In this document: piece by piece, positions 17,300 through 26,277 of the stretch | Position numbering within the stretch: the stretch's first letter is position 1 | Layout of the letters: each line of letters opens with the position of its first letter | Assembly (NCBI GenBank): GCA_017448965.1 | Contig: JAFSKK010000025.1 | Span: 1 to 36,135 of the forward strand | Direction of reading: 5' to 3' | DNA length: 36,135 bases | Source of the DNA: Bacteroidaceae bacterium | Lineage (GTDB): Bacteria; Bacteroidota; Bacteroidia; Bacteroidales; Bacteroidaceae | Position numbers and translations under genes: made by a program | Notes under the pieces: generated by a model | Databases searched by the model: none | What the model was told of the DNA's origin: nothing | Seen by the model: only the letters and a program-made list of their open reading frames with translations

Positions 17300-17307
17300 C
17301 AAAGTTA
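17300..17307 (-). promoter_or_regulatory. minus-strand -7 element outside the right end of the mobile element
   Basis: TAACTTTG on the minus strand, in a context (AAAGTTACGGAATAATTATG) resembling that of the GH3 promoter at 8230. It reads into attR and the element. Before integration it may have read toward the GH3 gene. Confidence 0.45.
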
Positions 17308-17407
17308 CGGAATAATTATGAAAGAGGTGGTATTTGTAGCACGAAACGTGCATTACTCCCTCAGGTTTTAGGATAAATTAAGGATATCTCTTGCTCCTTG
17401 CCCCTTC

Positions 17408-18316
17408 TTACTCACCTTCGGTGGTTCTTGGCAGTGCTGCCGCTTTTGCGATACCTTTTTTCAAATCCTTGTCTCGTTTGATGCGTGTGTAGGCCTGTTG
17501 TGCCGCACTCTGATCGCTTTCTTTTTTGCTGTAGCCGTAGCCAGTTCCGCAGGGCACTCCTTCGATGAGCACCGTGGAGCGGAAGAAGGGGATGCTGCCA
17601 TTCTCTTGGTTCTGAGCCGATTTCTGCGTGAAAGCGAATTTGTACTGATGTTTCTGACACCACTCGATGATGCGGCTCTTGTAGTTCTGTTCCTGTTTCT
17701 CCACCTTCTCGATGTCGATGATTTGTCCGAAGACCTTCTTGCTGAGGAAGTGGTAGCAATAGTCATAACCGCGGTCGATGTAGATAGCTCCGATGAGTGC
17801 CTCGAAGGCATTGCCGCTCATGAAACTGTTGTGTCCTGTTGTGACGGCACCTGCATGGCGAATCAGTTGGTCAAGCCCTAATTGGATGGCCACATGGTTG
17901 AGTGTGGCACGGCATATCAGCTTGCTTTTCAGCGTGCTGAGAAAACCCTCCTGCTTCTTTCCGTAGTGTTGGTAGAGGATGTCGGAAACGATGGCTCCCA
18001 ACACGGCATCACCCAGAAATTCGAGACGCTCGTTGTTGATGTAGAGTGACTGTTGTGTTGTTGGCTGTTGCTGTTTTGAGGGCTGCTGTTTCTTTTGTTG
18101 CCGTTTGGCTTGCCAATACTTTTGGGGAGCAGTGTTGTCTCCCTCTTTCTTCTCCTTGCTTTGTTCATGATAGGCCATCGACTTGTGGATGAGTGCCTGT
18201 CGATAAGGATGGATGTCGTGAGGATAGAAGCCGAGGATGGCTCTAAGGCGCAAAAAAGGCTTCTTCTCGCGAACGAAAAGAAGCCTAATTATATCTAACA
18301 GATTTGAAATCACCAT
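17408..18316 (-). CDS. rnc: ribonuclease III
   Basis: 302 aa. It cleaves double-stranded RNA in rRNA maturation and mRNA turnover. The signature NERLEFLGDAV (95-105) and the second acidic site GNAFEALIGAIYIDRG are intact, and a C-terminal double-stranded RNA-binding domain follows (about 205-280, ending with SKKESDQSAAQQAY). An insert rich in Gln and Lys (about residues 51-91) separates the first helix from the signature and lengthens the protein beyond the usual 220-250 aa. It is the third gene of acpP-fabF-rnc, starting 37 bases after the fabF stop. The mobile element inserted downstream of it. Confidence 0.95.
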   Translation of the reverse strand: MVISNLLDIIRLLFVREKKPFLRLRAILGFYPHDIHPYRQALIHKSMAYHEQSKEKKEGDNTAPQKYWQAKRQQKKQQPSKQQQPTTQQSLYINNERLEFLGDAVLGAIVSDILYQHYGKKQEGFLSTLKSKLICRATLNHVAIQLGLDQLIRHAGAVTTGHNSFMSGNAFEALIGAIYIDRGYDYCYHFLSKKVFGQIIDIEKVEKQEQNYKSRIIEWCQKHQYKFAFTQKSAQNQENGSIPFFRSTVLIEGVPCGTGYGYSKKESDQSAAQQAYTRIKRDKDLKKGIAKAAALPRTTEGE

Positions 18317-18353
18317 GTGAATTCTTTAGAAGCTTCGACGGGGAAACTTCAGA

Positions 18354-19616
18354 TTACTGGTATTTCTTGAAAATAACGCTTGCGTTGTGACCACCAAAAC
18401 CAAAGGTGTTGCTGAGGGCAGCACGTACAGGGCGCTCTTGAGCCTTGTTGAAGGTGAAATTGAGGTTGTAGTCAATTTCTGGGTCTTGGTCATCTTCTGC
18501 GTGGTTGATGGTTGGAGGAACGATGTCGTTCTTGACAGCCAAAACACTAATCATAGCCTCTACTGCTCCAGCGGCACCCAGCAGGTGACCAGTCATGGAC
18601 TTGGTAGAACTGATGTTGAGCTTATAGGCTGCTTCGCCAAACACCTCCTTGATGGCCTTAGCCTCAGAGATGTCACCCACGTGAGTGGAGGTGCCGTGAA
18701 CATTGATGTAGTCAATGTCTTCAGGCTTCAAACCAGCGTCTTTGAGTGCACGTTCCATCACCAGTTTTGCGCCCAGTCCCTCAGGGTGAGTGGCTGTGAT
18801 GTGGTAAGCGTCAGCAGACATGCCGGCACCGACCATCTCGGCGTAAATCTTGGCGCCACGGGCTTTGGCGTGTTCCAACTCTTCAAGAATCAGAATGCCT
18901 GCACCTTCACCCATCACGAAACCGTCGCGGCTTGCGCTGAAAGGACGGCTTGCCTTTTCTGGCTCTTCATTGCGGGTGGAGAGTGCCTTCATGGCGTTGA
19001 AACCACCTACACCTGATGCCCAAATGGCAGCCTCTGCACCGCCTGCCACAATGGCGTTGGCCTTGCCGAGACGAATGAGGTTGAAAGCGTCAGCCAATGC
19101 ACTTGAAGATGAAGCGCATGCGGAAGTTGTTGTGTAGTTAGGGCCACGGAATCCATACTGAATGGAAATATGGCCAGAGGCGATATCCGCAATCATCTTG
19201 GGGATGAAGAAGGGGTTGAACTTAGGACCAAGTTCTGGACCGTTGAGGGCATAGTTGCCTGCCTCTTCCTCGAAAGTCTTGATACCTCCGATACCTACAC
19301 CAAGCACAACTCCAATTTCGTTCTTATCTACAGCCTCGAGATCCATGCCTGAATCTTCGATGGCCATTTTGGCTGCGGCAAGTGCATATTGGGTATAGAG
19401 ATCCATCTTGCGGGCTTCCTTGCGGTCGATGTATGCGGCCGAATCAAAGCCCTTCACCTCGCATGCAAACTGAGTCTTGAACTGTGAAGCGTCGAAATGC
19501 GTAATAGGGCCAGCGCCACTCTTACCTGCCTTGAGATTCTCCCAAGACTCCTCAGCAGTGTTGCCGAGTGGGGTCAAGGCGCCCATACCTGTTACAACAA
19601 CTCTCTTTAATTCCAT
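18354..19616 (-). CDS. fabF: 3-oxoacyl-[acyl-carrier-protein] synthase II
   Basis: 420 aa, the full family length. This condensing enzyme extends acyl-ACP with malonyl-ACP in fatty acid synthesis. The catalytic Cys is in TTTSACASSSSAL (Cys167), and the two active-site His are in NVHGTSTHVGD (His308) and MTGHLLGAAGA (His344). GFGGHNASV near the C-terminus completes the set. It lies between acpP and rnc on one operon, with a hairpin between acpP and fabF. Confidence 0.97.
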   Translation of the reverse strand: MELKRVVVTGMGALTPLGNTAEESWENLKAGKSGAGPITHFDASQFKTQFACEVKGFDSAAYIDRKEARKMDLYTQYALAAAKMAIEDSGMDLEAVDKNEIGVVLGVGIGGIKTFEEEAGNYALNGPELGPKFNPFFIPKMIADIASGHISIQYGFRGPNYTTTSACASSSSALADAFNLIRLGKANAIVAGGAEAAIWASGVGGFNAMKALSTRNEEPEKASRPFSASRDGFVMGEGAGILILEELEHAKARGAKIYAEMVGAGMSADAYHITATHPEGLGAKLVMERALKDAGLKPEDIDYINVHGTSTHVGDISEAKAIKEVFGEAAYKLNISSTKSMTGHLLGAAGAVEAMISVLAVKNDIVPPTINHAEDDQDPEIDYNLNFTFNKAQERPVRAALSNTFGFGGHNASVIFKKYQ

Positions 19617-19636
19617 AACAAAATAATAATATTAAA

Positions 19637-19696
19637 GAATTGAAAGATTGAAGTTGCTACGCATGATACGTGGCAAGAACTTCAATTTTTCAATTC
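19637..19696. repeat. hairpin between acpP and fabF
   Basis: GAATTGAAAGATTGAAGTT (19637-19655) and AACTTCAATTTTTCAATTC (19678-19696) pair at 18 of 19 positions with a 22-base loop. It fills most of the 94-base acpP-fabF spacer and could be a processing or partial termination site that keeps acpP message in excess. Confidence 0.65.
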
Positions 19697-19710
19697 TTCA
19701 ATTCCTTAAT

Positions 19711-19947
19711 TTATTTTGCGTTAGCCTCGATGTAAGCGATAGCGTCACCTACAGTAGCGATCTTTTCAGCCTGATCGTCAGGAATATTGATACCGAAAGC
19801 CTTCTCAAACTCCATGATGAGTTCTACAGTGTCGAGAGAGTCAGCACCGAGGTCGTTAGTGAAACTTGCTTCTGGCTTTACTTCAGCTTCGTCAACGTTG
19901 AGCTTCTCAACGATGATAGATTTTACTCTTGATTCAATTTCAGACAT
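19711..19947 (-). CDS. acpP: acyl carrier protein
   Basis: 78 aa, acidic. The phosphopantetheine attachment motif [15 protein letters not shown] places the modified serine at residue 37. It carries acyl chains for fatty acid and lipid A synthesis. It is first in the acpP-fabF-rnc unit, with a promoter at 20015-20022 about 68 bases upstream of the ATG. Confidence 0.97.
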   Translation of the reverse strand: MSEIESRVKSIIVEKLNVDEAEVKPEASFTNDLGADSLDTVELIMEFEKAFGINIPDDQAEKIATVGDAIAYIEANAK

Positions 19948-20014
19948 AATCTTAAATTTTTAAATGTTAATTGATTACTTTCTTTTTTAGTCCGTCTTTT
20001 TACGTTTTGCGGTG

Positions 20015-20022
20015 CAAAGGTA
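20015..20022 (-). promoter_or_regulatory. -7 element of the acpP operon promoter
   Basis: TACCTTTG on the minus strand, with TTTG about 21 bases upstream as -33 element. It precedes acpP by 68 bases. The 19948-20190 stretch holds nothing else I can support. Confidence 0.7.
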
Positions 20023-20190
20023 GGAATAATTCTTTAAATTGTGCAAAAATATTCCCATAAAAAGCACTTTTATTGCTCAAACACTATATTTTTGTGCACA
20101 AAACAGCGAAAATGCGCACTTTTTAGCGTGTCGGCTTTGCAAAACCGTCCGTTGTCTCCTTCATTGCGGTTGGAGGTGCCCAAGATGGTT

Positions 20191-21996
20191 TCACTCTTCG
20201 CGATTCGCACGTTTTCTTTCCAGATGGTCGAGGATGATTTTGCGGATGCGCATGCTTTTTGGGGTCACTTCCACGTATTCGTCAGCCTTGATGTACTCCA
20301 ATGCTTCTTCGAGCGAGAGTTGTACGGGTGGAATGATGTGCGCCTTCTCGTCCGTTCCGCTCGCGCGTACATTAGTTAATTGTTTTGCCTTGGTCACGTT
20401 GATGACGAGGTCAATCTCATGTACGTGCTCACCCACTACTTGTCCGGCATACACCGTGTCTTGTGGGAAGATGAAGAACTTGCCGCGGTCTTGCAGGTGG
20501 TCAATGGCGTAGGCAAATGCGGTGCCTGACTCCATAGCGATGAGCGAACCGTTGGTGCGGCGTGTCAGTTCACCCTTGAAAGGCTGGTAGTTCTTGAAGC
20601 GATGTGCCATGATGGCCTCTCCCTGACTGGCTGTCAGTACGTTGGTGCGCAAGCCGATGATGCCGCGTGAAGGTATCTCGAACTCGATGTTCACACGCTC
20701 GCCCTGTGCTTCCATGCTCACCATCTCACCCTTGCGGCGAGTCACCATATCAATCATCTTGCTCGAAAATTCTTCAGGCACATTGATGGTCAGTTCCTCC
20801 ACGGGTTCACACTTCACACCGTCAATCTCCTTGAAGATGACTTGTGGCTGACCCACTTGCAGCTCATAGCCCTCGCGACGCATGGTCTCGATGAGCACAG
20901 AGAGGTGCAGCACACCACGTCCGCTCACAATCCACTGATCGGTTGAGCCTTCCTTGGTTTCCACACGCAAGGCGAGGTTCTTCTCCAGTTCCTTGTAGAG
21001 ACGGTCGCCAATGTGGCGGCTGGTGCAGAACTTGCCCTCCTTGCCGAAGAAGGGAGAATTATTGATGGTGAAGAGCATCGACATCGTCGGTTCATCAATC
21101 GAGATGGTGGGCAATGCTTCTGGCTCCTCGAAGTCGCAGATGGTGTCGCCAATCTCGAAGTTGGAAAGGCCAATGACCGCGCAGATGTCGCCTGAGCTGA
21201 CAGCCTCTGCAGCACGGTGTCCCATACCTTCAAACGTGTGCAGTTCCTTGATTTTTGTCTTCTCCTTCGTGCCGTTGCGATGCACGATGGTGATGTTCTG
21301 ACCAGCACGGAGTGTGCCACGATGTACACGTCCCACAGCGATACGTCCCGTGTAGGTGGAGTAGTCGAGCGATGTGATGAGCATCTGAGGTGTGCCCTCC
21401 AGCTGTTCGGGAGCGGGGATGGTGTTGAGAATCACGTCCAGCAGGTAAGTGATGTCATTGGTCGGGGTCTTGTAGTCAGGACCCATCCATCCCTGCTTGG
21501 CAGAGCCATACACCACAGGGAAGTCCAGTTGTTCTTCGGTCGCATTGAGCGAGAACATCAGGTCAAACACCATCTCATACACTTCTTCGGGACGACAGTT
21601 GGGCTTGTCCACTTTGTTCACCACCACCACAGGCTTCAAGCCAATCTCCAAAGCCTTCTGCAGCACGAAGCGTGTCTGAGGCATGGGGCCTTCGAAAGCG
21701 TCCACCAGGAGGATGCAGCCATCTGCCATATTGAGCACACGTTCCACTTCACCACCAAAGTCCGAGTGTCCCGGGGTGTCAATCACGTTAATCTTTGTTC
21801 CCTTATAATTGATGGAGACGTTCTTCGAGAGGATGGTGATACCACGCTCACGTTCCAGTTCGTTGTTGTCCAAAATCAAGTCGCCTGTTTGCTGGTTCTC
21901 ACGGAAGAGATTTCCTGCCAACAGCATCTTGTCAACCAATGTCGTCTTTCCGTGGTCGACATGCGCAATAATCGCAATGTTTCTGATGTCCTGCAT
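20191..21996 (-). CDS. typA: ribosome-associated GTPase TypA/BipA
   Basis: About 601 aa, a translational GTPase of the EF-G class that aids ribosome assembly under stress. G-motifs are clear: [20 protein letters not shown] and NKVDKP. The C-terminal part shows the TypA signature [21 protein letters not shown] place the start at 21996 ([17 protein letters not shown]), because the promoter -7 element lies at 22021-22028, so the in-frame ATG at 22023 is upstream of the expected transcript start. It is divergent from rpsO. Confidence 0.95.
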   Translation of the reverse strand: MQDIRNIAIIAHVDHGKTTLVDKMLLAGNLFRENQQTGDLILDNNELERERGITILSKNVSINYKGTKINVIDTPGHSDFGGEVERVLNMADGCILLVDAFEGPMPQTRFVLQKALEIGLKPVVVVNKVDKPNCRPEEVYEMVFDLMFSLNATEEQLDFPVVYGSAKQGWMGPDYKTPTNDITYLLDVILNTIPAPEQLEGTPQMLITSLDYSTYTGRIAVGRVHRGTLRAGQNITIVHRNGTKEKTKIKELHTFEGMGHRAAEAVSSGDICAVIGLSNFEIGDTICDFEEPEALPTISIDEPTMSMLFTINNSPFFGKEGKFCTSRHIGDRLYKELEKNLALRVETKEGSTDQWIVSGRGVLHLSVLIETMRREGYELQVGQPQVIFKEIDGVKCEPVEELTINVPEEFSSKMIDMVTRRKGEMVSMEAQGERVNIEFEIPSRGIIGLRTNVLTASQGEAIMAHRFKNYQPFKGELTRRTNGSLIAMESGTAFAYAIDHLQDRGKFFIFPQDTVYAGQVVGEHVHEIDLVINVTKAKQLTNVRASGTDEKAHIIPPVQLSLEEALEYIKADEYVEVTPKSMRIRKIILDHLERKRANREE

Positions 21997-22020
21997 GTTC
22001 GTTGTTTCAAGAATCGGGTG

Positions 22021-22028
22021 CAAAGGTA
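22021..22028 (-). promoter_or_regulatory. -7 element of the typA promoter
   Basis: TACCTTTGCACCCGATTC on the minus strand: a -7 element plus initial transcribed bases identical to those of the glycosyltransferase gene at 35670 and nearly identical to rpsO. It gives typA a leader of roughly 20 bases. Confidence 0.7.
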
Positions 22029-22046
22029 CGGATTTTCCTTGGAAAA

Positions 22047-22165
22047 TTTGTGAGGTTCAATGAAAAAACTTACCTTTGCACCCGATTTTCGACGAGCCAT
22101 CCATTCGGCTGAAAGAATCATGGCGCGTTGAACAACACATTATTAATTAATTATTACAAAACATT
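22047..22165 (+). promoter_or_regulatory. rpsO promoter and structured leader
   Basis: TTTG (22047-22050), 20 bases, TACCTTTG (22071-22078) is a near-ideal promoter. The leader of about 80 bases contains GAGCCAT and ATGGCGC arms around an inner CATTCGGCTG segment. Leaders of rpsO often bind S15 for feedback control; whether this one does is inference. Confidence 0.6.
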
Positions 22166-22435
22166 ATGTATTTAGATTCAGCAAAGAAGGCAGAGATTTT
22201 TGCCGAGTATGGCGCTTCTGCCACTGACACAGGTTCTTGCGAGAGCCAGATTGCACTCCTCACTTACCGTATCCAGCACCTCACTGAGCATGTGAAGGCT
22301 AATCACAAAGACTATGTGACCAACCGTTCGCTCGTGAAGCTTGTAGGTCAGCGTCGTCGTTTCCTCGCTTATTTGAAGAAGAAGGACATTGAGCGCTATC
22401 GTAACATCATCAAGAAACTGGGTCTCCGCAAGTAA
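22166..22435 (+). CDS. rpsO: 30S ribosomal protein S15
   Basis: 89 aa, full length. S15 binds 16S rRNA early in assembly of the 30S platform. Conserved residues include GSCESQIALLTYRIQHLTEH, NHKDYVTNRSLVKLVGQRRR and DIERYRNIIKKLGLRK. It stands alone, with its own promoter upstream and a strong terminator downstream. Confidence 0.97.
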   Translation: MYLDSAKKAEIFAEYGASATDTGSCESQIALLTYRIQHLTEHVKANHKDYVTNRSLVKLVGQRRRFLAYLKKKDIERYRNIIKKLGLRK

Positions 22436-22465
22436 ACACACTTTCGGAACAACCAAGAAAAAAGG

Positions 22466-22500
22466 AACCGCAGCATCTTCGGATGTTGCGGTTTTCTTTG
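22466..22500 (+). terminator. rho-independent terminator of rpsO
   Basis: AACCGCAGCATC-TTCG-GATGTTGCGGTT (22466-22493) has a 12-bp stem with one G-T pair, a UUCG tetraloop, and a T-rich tail. The caspase-like gene ends at 22543 from the other side, so it may serve both. Confidence 0.9.
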
Positions 22501-22542
22501 TTGATGTTATCTCTGTACTGGTATAGTTACGATGTTGCCGTG

Positions 22543-23298
22543 CTACCTCTTCGGGTTCCAGTTCATGATGTGCATGTTGTCGTTGAATTTCCCCCACATG
22601 ACAGGGTGCTGTTTGCCTTGGGTGCGCTCCACCACATTGGTGGACACATACATGAAGGTTTCCTTTGCCGTGATGATGCGGTCGCCGTTGGTGTCGGCAG
22701 CTCCCTTGATGCCTTTGAGCAGATATTGGGTGAAGAAACCATTGCTGGCCCATCGGTTTTCCTGCGAGGTCTCATTGGTGCGTGAGGAGAGGAAGAGCAT
22801 CACCCCCTGGTTGTCGTTGAAAGAACTTTGAGCTGTGGAGGAGGGTTGTTTCGTCGATTTTCCTTCGCGCAATCCTCCCGCATAGCAGGCATCGATGAAG
22901 AGCTGCTTGTTCTTGGCGCGGCAGGTTTGGATGATTTGCTGCACTTCTTGATAGGTGACCATCGATTGCTGGTTGCGTGTGTCGTAGGCACAGAGGCCTC
23001 CTTTTCCGCCGTGCCCACTGAAGAAGAAGACAAGGACGTCACCCTCAGTGGCCTGGTTGCATGTCTGGCGCAGTTGTGCGAGGATGTTGTCGTGGGTGGC
23101 CTGTGCACCAAGCAACAAGGTGATGTGTTGGGTATGTGTCTTGTAGAGTTCAGCGATGGCTGTCGCATCCATCTCCGTTTTCTTCAGGTCGCGGATATGC
23201 TGATAGTGGCTGATGCCGACAGAGAGCACATAGATGGTGCGCGCCTCTGCTAATAGGCCGCAGAGTGTCAGCAGACACAGGAAGAGGATTCTTTTCAT
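22543..23298 (-). CDS. secreted caspase-like (peptidase C14) protein
   Basis: 251 aa. A signal peptide (MKRILFLCLLTLCGLLAEA) precedes a caspase/metacaspase-type domain. The catalytic dyad is visible: FFFSGHGGKGG (His96) and QLFIDACYAGG (Cys138). The N-terminal strand YVLSVGISHYQHIRDLKKTEMDA is typical of C14 proteins. The signal peptide puts the enzyme outside the cytoplasm, unlike most defence caspases. It is the third gene of an operon with a LytTR regulator and an FHA/zinc-ribbon membrane protein. Specificity cannot be read from sequence, though acidic residues near the S1 pocket would suggest Arg/Lys preference as in bacterial homologues. Confidence 0.88.
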   Translation of the reverse strand: MKRILFLCLLTLCGLLAEARTIYVLSVGISHYQHIRDLKKTEMDATAIAELYKTHTQHITLLLGAQATHDNILAQLRQTCNQATEGDVLVFFFSGHGGKGGLCAYDTRNQQSMVTYQEVQQIIQTCRAKNKQLFIDACYAGGLREGKSTKQPSSTAQSSFNDNQGVMLFLSSRTNETSQENRWASNGFFTQYLLKGIKGAADTNGDRIITAKETFMYVSTNVVERTQGKQHPVMWGKFNDNMHIMNWNPKR

Positions 23299-23319
23299 GA
23301 TGTGGAATGTATGATGTGT

Positions 23320-23931
23320 TTATGGCAGCGGCACACCGCAGATGGGGCAGTAGCGTTGCTGCTTGAGAATCTGGTAGGGGGTGAAGCCGAGGAACTTGTG
23401 GCAGTGTGGACAGACATATTCCCGCTGCATCTGTGCGTTGAGTTCGGCCATGCGCAGGTTCTTCTTGGCCAGCACCTTCTCGCCCGCCACCATCGAGATG
23501 AGCATCACGACGACGAGCACCGACACCGACACCATCCAGTTCTGTCCTACCAGTTGTGCGAGAGCCATGGTGATGACGGGAGAGAGCATACGGATGGAGT
23601 TGACCCAGAGGGTGTAGCGATCCCAGCGGCGTTTCTCGTTGTCGTAGCGGTTCCACACCTCAGCCAGGTTGATGCTTTCCACATCCTTCATCAACTGGTG
23701 TACACTGGTCTTGTAGTTGCCGAGGAAGAAGGGGGTCTCGGCCTTGATGGTCTTGCGCATCACGCGGATGCCGAACACCGACACACCGCGCTGCGACTGG
23801 CGGTCTTCAATCTGGTAGGTGTCTTCGCCTGTACGGCGTAAGGTGGCGTGTTGTGGGTCTACAGTGGGGTCGGCTATGCTCATGGGCTGCTGTCCGAGCG
23901 TACCAACGATGATTTCTTCTCCTATTTCCAT
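23320..23931 (-). CDS. FHA-domain membrane protein with C-terminal zinc ribbon
   Basis: 203 aa. The N-terminal 75 residues resemble a forkhead-associated domain (VGTLGQQPMSIADPTVDPQHATLRR, then QIEDRQSQRGVSVFG), which binds phosphothreonine peptides. Two hydrophobic segments follow (about 115-155), and the C-terminus carries a zinc ribbon, CPHC and CPIC. Its start overlaps the LytTR gene by 10 bases, and the caspase-like gene starts 21 bases after its stop. Another zinc-ribbon/FHA protein sits in the kinase operon at 31897. Both termini are probably cytoplasmic. Confidence 0.8.
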   Translation of the reverse strand: MEIGEEIIVGTLGQQPMSIADPTVDPQHATLRRTGEDTYQIEDRQSQRGVSVFGIRVMRKTIKAETPFFLGNYKTSVHQLMKDVESINLAEVWNRYDNEKRRWDRYTLWVNSIRMLSPVITMALAQLVGQNWMVSVSVLVVVMLISMVAGEKVLAKKNLRMAELNAQMQREYVCPHCHKFLGFTPYQILKQQRYCPICGVPLP

Positions 23932-24290
23932 ATCTGATGTTGTTCGTAGAGTTCTTTCACTTGTTTCAGCGCCTCCTTCGCCACTGGCAGGGCGAAGTTG
24001 CCCGGATGGTCGAAGTCGGAGAGGATGAGTTGCTGCTTACTGAAGTTGATTTGTACAATCATGTCGGCATTGACAATGAATTTCTTGCCAATGCGGATGA
24101 AGGACATCTGCTCTTGTTCTGCGGCTTTTCCCAGTAGTTCTCCCACCTGCGAGAGGCCGATGGGGAGCATCACTTTCTGCTTGTTGGGGAACACGCCATA
24201 GCAGTAGTTGCCATAAGCCTCGTAGAACATGGCTTTGGCCAAAGGAACCCTCAGGAGTTCGTTGCGGCGGTTGAAGATGACTTCTTTCAT
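23922..24290 (-). CDS. LytTR DNA-binding domain protein
   Basis: 122 aa, essentially a LytTR domain alone: YEAYGNYCYGVFPNKQKVMLPIGLSQV, then FIRIGKKFIVNADMI and LPVAKEALKQVKELY. LytTR domains bind direct repeats in promoter DNA and are usually joined to a response-regulator receiver, which is absent here. It heads the LytTR-FHA-caspase operon with a promoter at 24325-24332. It may control that operon or the nearby DGR targets; this is inference. Confidence 0.85.
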   Translation of the reverse strand: MKEVIFNRRNELLRVPLAKAMFYEAYGNYCYGVFPNKQKVMLPIGLSQVGELLGKAAEQEQMSFIRIGKKFIVNADMIVQINFSKQQLILSDFDHPGNFALPVAKEALKQVKELYEQHQIWK

Positions 24291-24324
24291 GGCGGGCTTC
24301 GGTTAAACGGTATCGAAAACGTGA

Positions 24325-24332
24325 CAAAAGTA
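24325..24332 (-). promoter_or_regulatory. -7 element of the LytTR-FHA-caspase operon
   Basis: TACTTTTG on the minus strand, 34 bases before the LytTR ATG. The 24291-24531 interval also contains an imperfect AT-rich inverted repeat (24392-24405 with 24431-24445) and a divergent promoter for the PIN pair. Confidence 0.6.
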
Positions 24333-24499
24333 GGAAAAAAAAAGCAATCAAGCAGATGGAATCCACGAAAAAAGTGTCCAAAGCCCCTTCTTTTTCATCT
24401 TTGTTGTGAAAAACAGGTGTCTTTTGAGGAAACAAAGATAGAAAAGATGCAAAAGATGATTTTTTTCGGGAAAAATGATTGAAAAGAAAAAAAGTGTTG

Positions 24500-24507
24500 T
24501 ACATTTG
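24500..24507 (+). promoter_or_regulatory. -7 element of the PIN toxin-antitoxin operon
   Basis: TACATTTG matches TAnnTTTG with a TTG about 20 bases upstream, and lies 24 bases before the ATG at 24532. Confidence 0.6.
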
Positions 24508-24531
24508 CATATTCAATAACAAAAACTAATC

Positions 24532-24801
24532 ATGTTTATGAACGTAACGATTTCAATGAATAATATCTTGAACATCATCCATGCTATGGCATTGTCATCG
24601 AGCAATAAGCAATGGTTGGGTGAAAGGCTCATCAACGAAGCCAAGGCGGAGCAACAGGCTGCTGCAGAGAATCAGTCGGCTGTTGCTGCTGATTCCGTCA
24701 CTCCTAGAGTGCTGCGTTTCAAACGTGGTAATCCATGGAATGTGACAGATGAAGAGATTGAAAAAATGCGTTATGAATACTTAAAAGAAAAGTATAAATG
24801 A
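24532..24801 (+). CDS. putative antitoxin of a PIN-domain toxin-antitoxin pair
   Basis: 89 aa. Hydrophobic and Asn-rich N-terminus, Ala/Glu/Gln-rich middle and a C-terminal RFKRGNPWNVTDEEIEKMRYEYLKEKYK that would wrap a toxin. I see no confident DNA-binding domain. Its last four bases overlap the toxin start as ATGA (24798-24801), the classic arrangement in which the antitoxin is first. The start could also be ATG 24538. Confidence 0.7.
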   Translation: MFMNVTISMNNILNIIHAMALSSSNKQWLGERLINEAKAEQQAAAENQSAVAADSVTPRVLRFKRGNPWNVTDEEIEKMRYEYLKEKYK

Positions 24802-25229
24802 AACGTGTGTTTGTTGATGCAAATATAATCATCGATCTGCTTTGTGAACGCTATCCGTGGTTTCCTGATGTATTGCGCCTTTTCAGTATGGGTGACCTTG
24901 GTCAGATAAAACTATACTGTTCGTCACTTTCACTCGGTACAGCTAGTTATCTGATGGAAACAAGGAAGATGACAAGTCAGGAGATTTTTGAAAATATTGA
25001 CCTCCTGTGTCAAATGTGTACCCCAACTACCGTGGATGCTGCAGTAGTGAAAAATGCTCTTGAATCAGGTTTTACAGACTTTGAGGATGCATTGCAGCAT
25101 TGTTCGGCTCAGACCATTAACGCAGATTGTATTGTTACACGCAATTCAAAAGATTTTTCTGCTTCAGAAATTCCCGTGTACGAACTTGAGGAGTTCATTG
25201 CCTTGATGGAGAAGGTTCCCATGATATGA
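24798..25229 (+). CDS. PIN-domain ribonuclease toxin (VapC-like)
   Basis: 143 aa. PIN-fold acidic residues are present: VFVDANIIIDLL at the N-terminus (Asp7), the middle Glu/Asp region, and DFEDALQHCSA with TRNSKDF near the C-terminus. PIN toxins cut RNA using a metal held by these residues. It is translationally coupled to the upstream antitoxin. The pair lies between the caspase operon and the DGR and may stabilise the locus. Confidence 0.88.
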   Translation: MKRVFVDANIIIDLLCERYPWFPDVLRLFSMGDLGQIKLYCSSLSLGTASYLMETRKMTSQEIFENIDLLCQMCTPTTVDAAVVKNALESGFTDFEDALQHCSAQTINADCIVTRNSKDFSASEIPVYELEEFIALMEKVPMI

Positions 25230-25269
25230 TGGAAGAACAAAGATGGTTATTTTATAAAAAGAGTCAGTC

Positions 25270-25288
25270 ATTACACATTTTGTGTAAT
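25270..25288. promoter_or_regulatory. palindrome ATTACACA-TTT-TGTGTAAT, possible operator
   Basis: Perfect 8-bp arms (25270-25277 and 25281-25288) overlap the -33 region of the first target gene. A partly conserved version (ATTACACATTTTGTTGTAAC) precedes the second target gene near 26328. Confidence 0.5.
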
Positions 25289-25302
25289 CAAGAGTAAGGT
25301 CG

Positions 25303-25310
25303 TATCTTTG
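25303..25310 (+). promoter_or_regulatory. -7 element of DGR target gene 1
   Basis: TATCTTTG followed by TGGCAGAAAAACTAAA, repeated almost exactly before target gene 2 (26375-26382). The shared promoter and leader show that the tandem duplication included the control region. Confidence 0.65.
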
Positions 25311-25336
25311 TGGCAGAAAAACTAAAGAGGAAAATG

Positions 25337-26277
25337 ATGAAACAGAAATTGATACTATTCCTGTTGTACAGCCTCTTTACCGTTGGTGTGAGTGCACAGG
25401 GAGTCATTACGAGGCAGAAGCCAACCACACAACAGGTGACACCGAGCAAGCCGAAAACCACCACGCAGCCAAAGCAGAAGCCTCGGTCAACTACTCAAAC
25501 ACAAACGAGACCACAATCGCGCCCCAGCCATACCCATTCAGTTCCTCAGGGCAGCAACAAGACCTTTACGGCTAATGGTGTTTCGTTCACGATGGTGTAT
25601 GTGCAGGGTGGTAAGTTCCTATGGGTGCTACCAGCGAGCAGGGCAGCGATGCGGAAAGTGACGAGAAGCCCGCTCACTCTGTCACCCTGAGCAGTTACTA
25701 CATTGGCGAGACCGAGGCGACGCAGGCTCTTTGGCAGGCAGTGATGGGCACGACTATTAGACAACAACGTGATAAGGCTGTTAAAGGTTGGCCATTGCAA
25801 GGTGAGGGCACCAATTACCCAATGTATTGTATTTCATGGGAGGACTGCCAAAGGTTCATCGGCAGACTTAATAGTCTGACAGGCCAACACTTTCATTTGC
25901 CCACTGAGGCGCAATGGGAGTATGCCGCCAGAGGTGGCAGCAAGAGTTGTGGCTATAAGTACAGTGGCAGTAACGACATTGGATCCGTTGCGTGGTATGG
26001 CGAAGTCAACGGTGGCGCCCGTCCTGTGAAGACTAAATCGCCCAATGAGTTGGGCATTTACGACATGAGCGGCAACGTGTGGGAATGGTGCCAGGACTGG
26101 TACAGCTCCTACAGCAGCAGTTCACAGACAAATCCTACAGGCATATCCAGTGGGTCTTACCGCGTGTTTCGTGGTGGCTGCTGGCTTTATAACGCAATGG
26201 GCTGCCGTGTCTCGTACCGTGGCAATGGCACCCGCCCGGATCGCGACTACTACCTTGGGCTGCGCCTCGCCCTCTGA
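25337..26277 (+). pseudogene. DGR target gene 1: secreted FGE/SUMF1-like (C-type lectin fold) protein, frameshifted
   Basis: This reads as a close paralogue of the next gene: signal peptide (MKQKLILFLLYSLFTVGVSA), Thr/Gln/Lys/Pro-rich linker, then the formylglycine-generating-enzyme-like domain ending in GLRLAL. One base is missing at about 25619-25620 compared with the paralogue (GGKF-MGATSEQ against GGTFTMGATSEQ), moving the rest to another frame (25621-26277). As it stands the product would end at 25690 without the lectin-fold domain. Restart at ATG 25621 would lack a signal peptide. A sequencing error would also explain it. Its variable region VR1 is 26149-26278. Confidence 0.8.
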
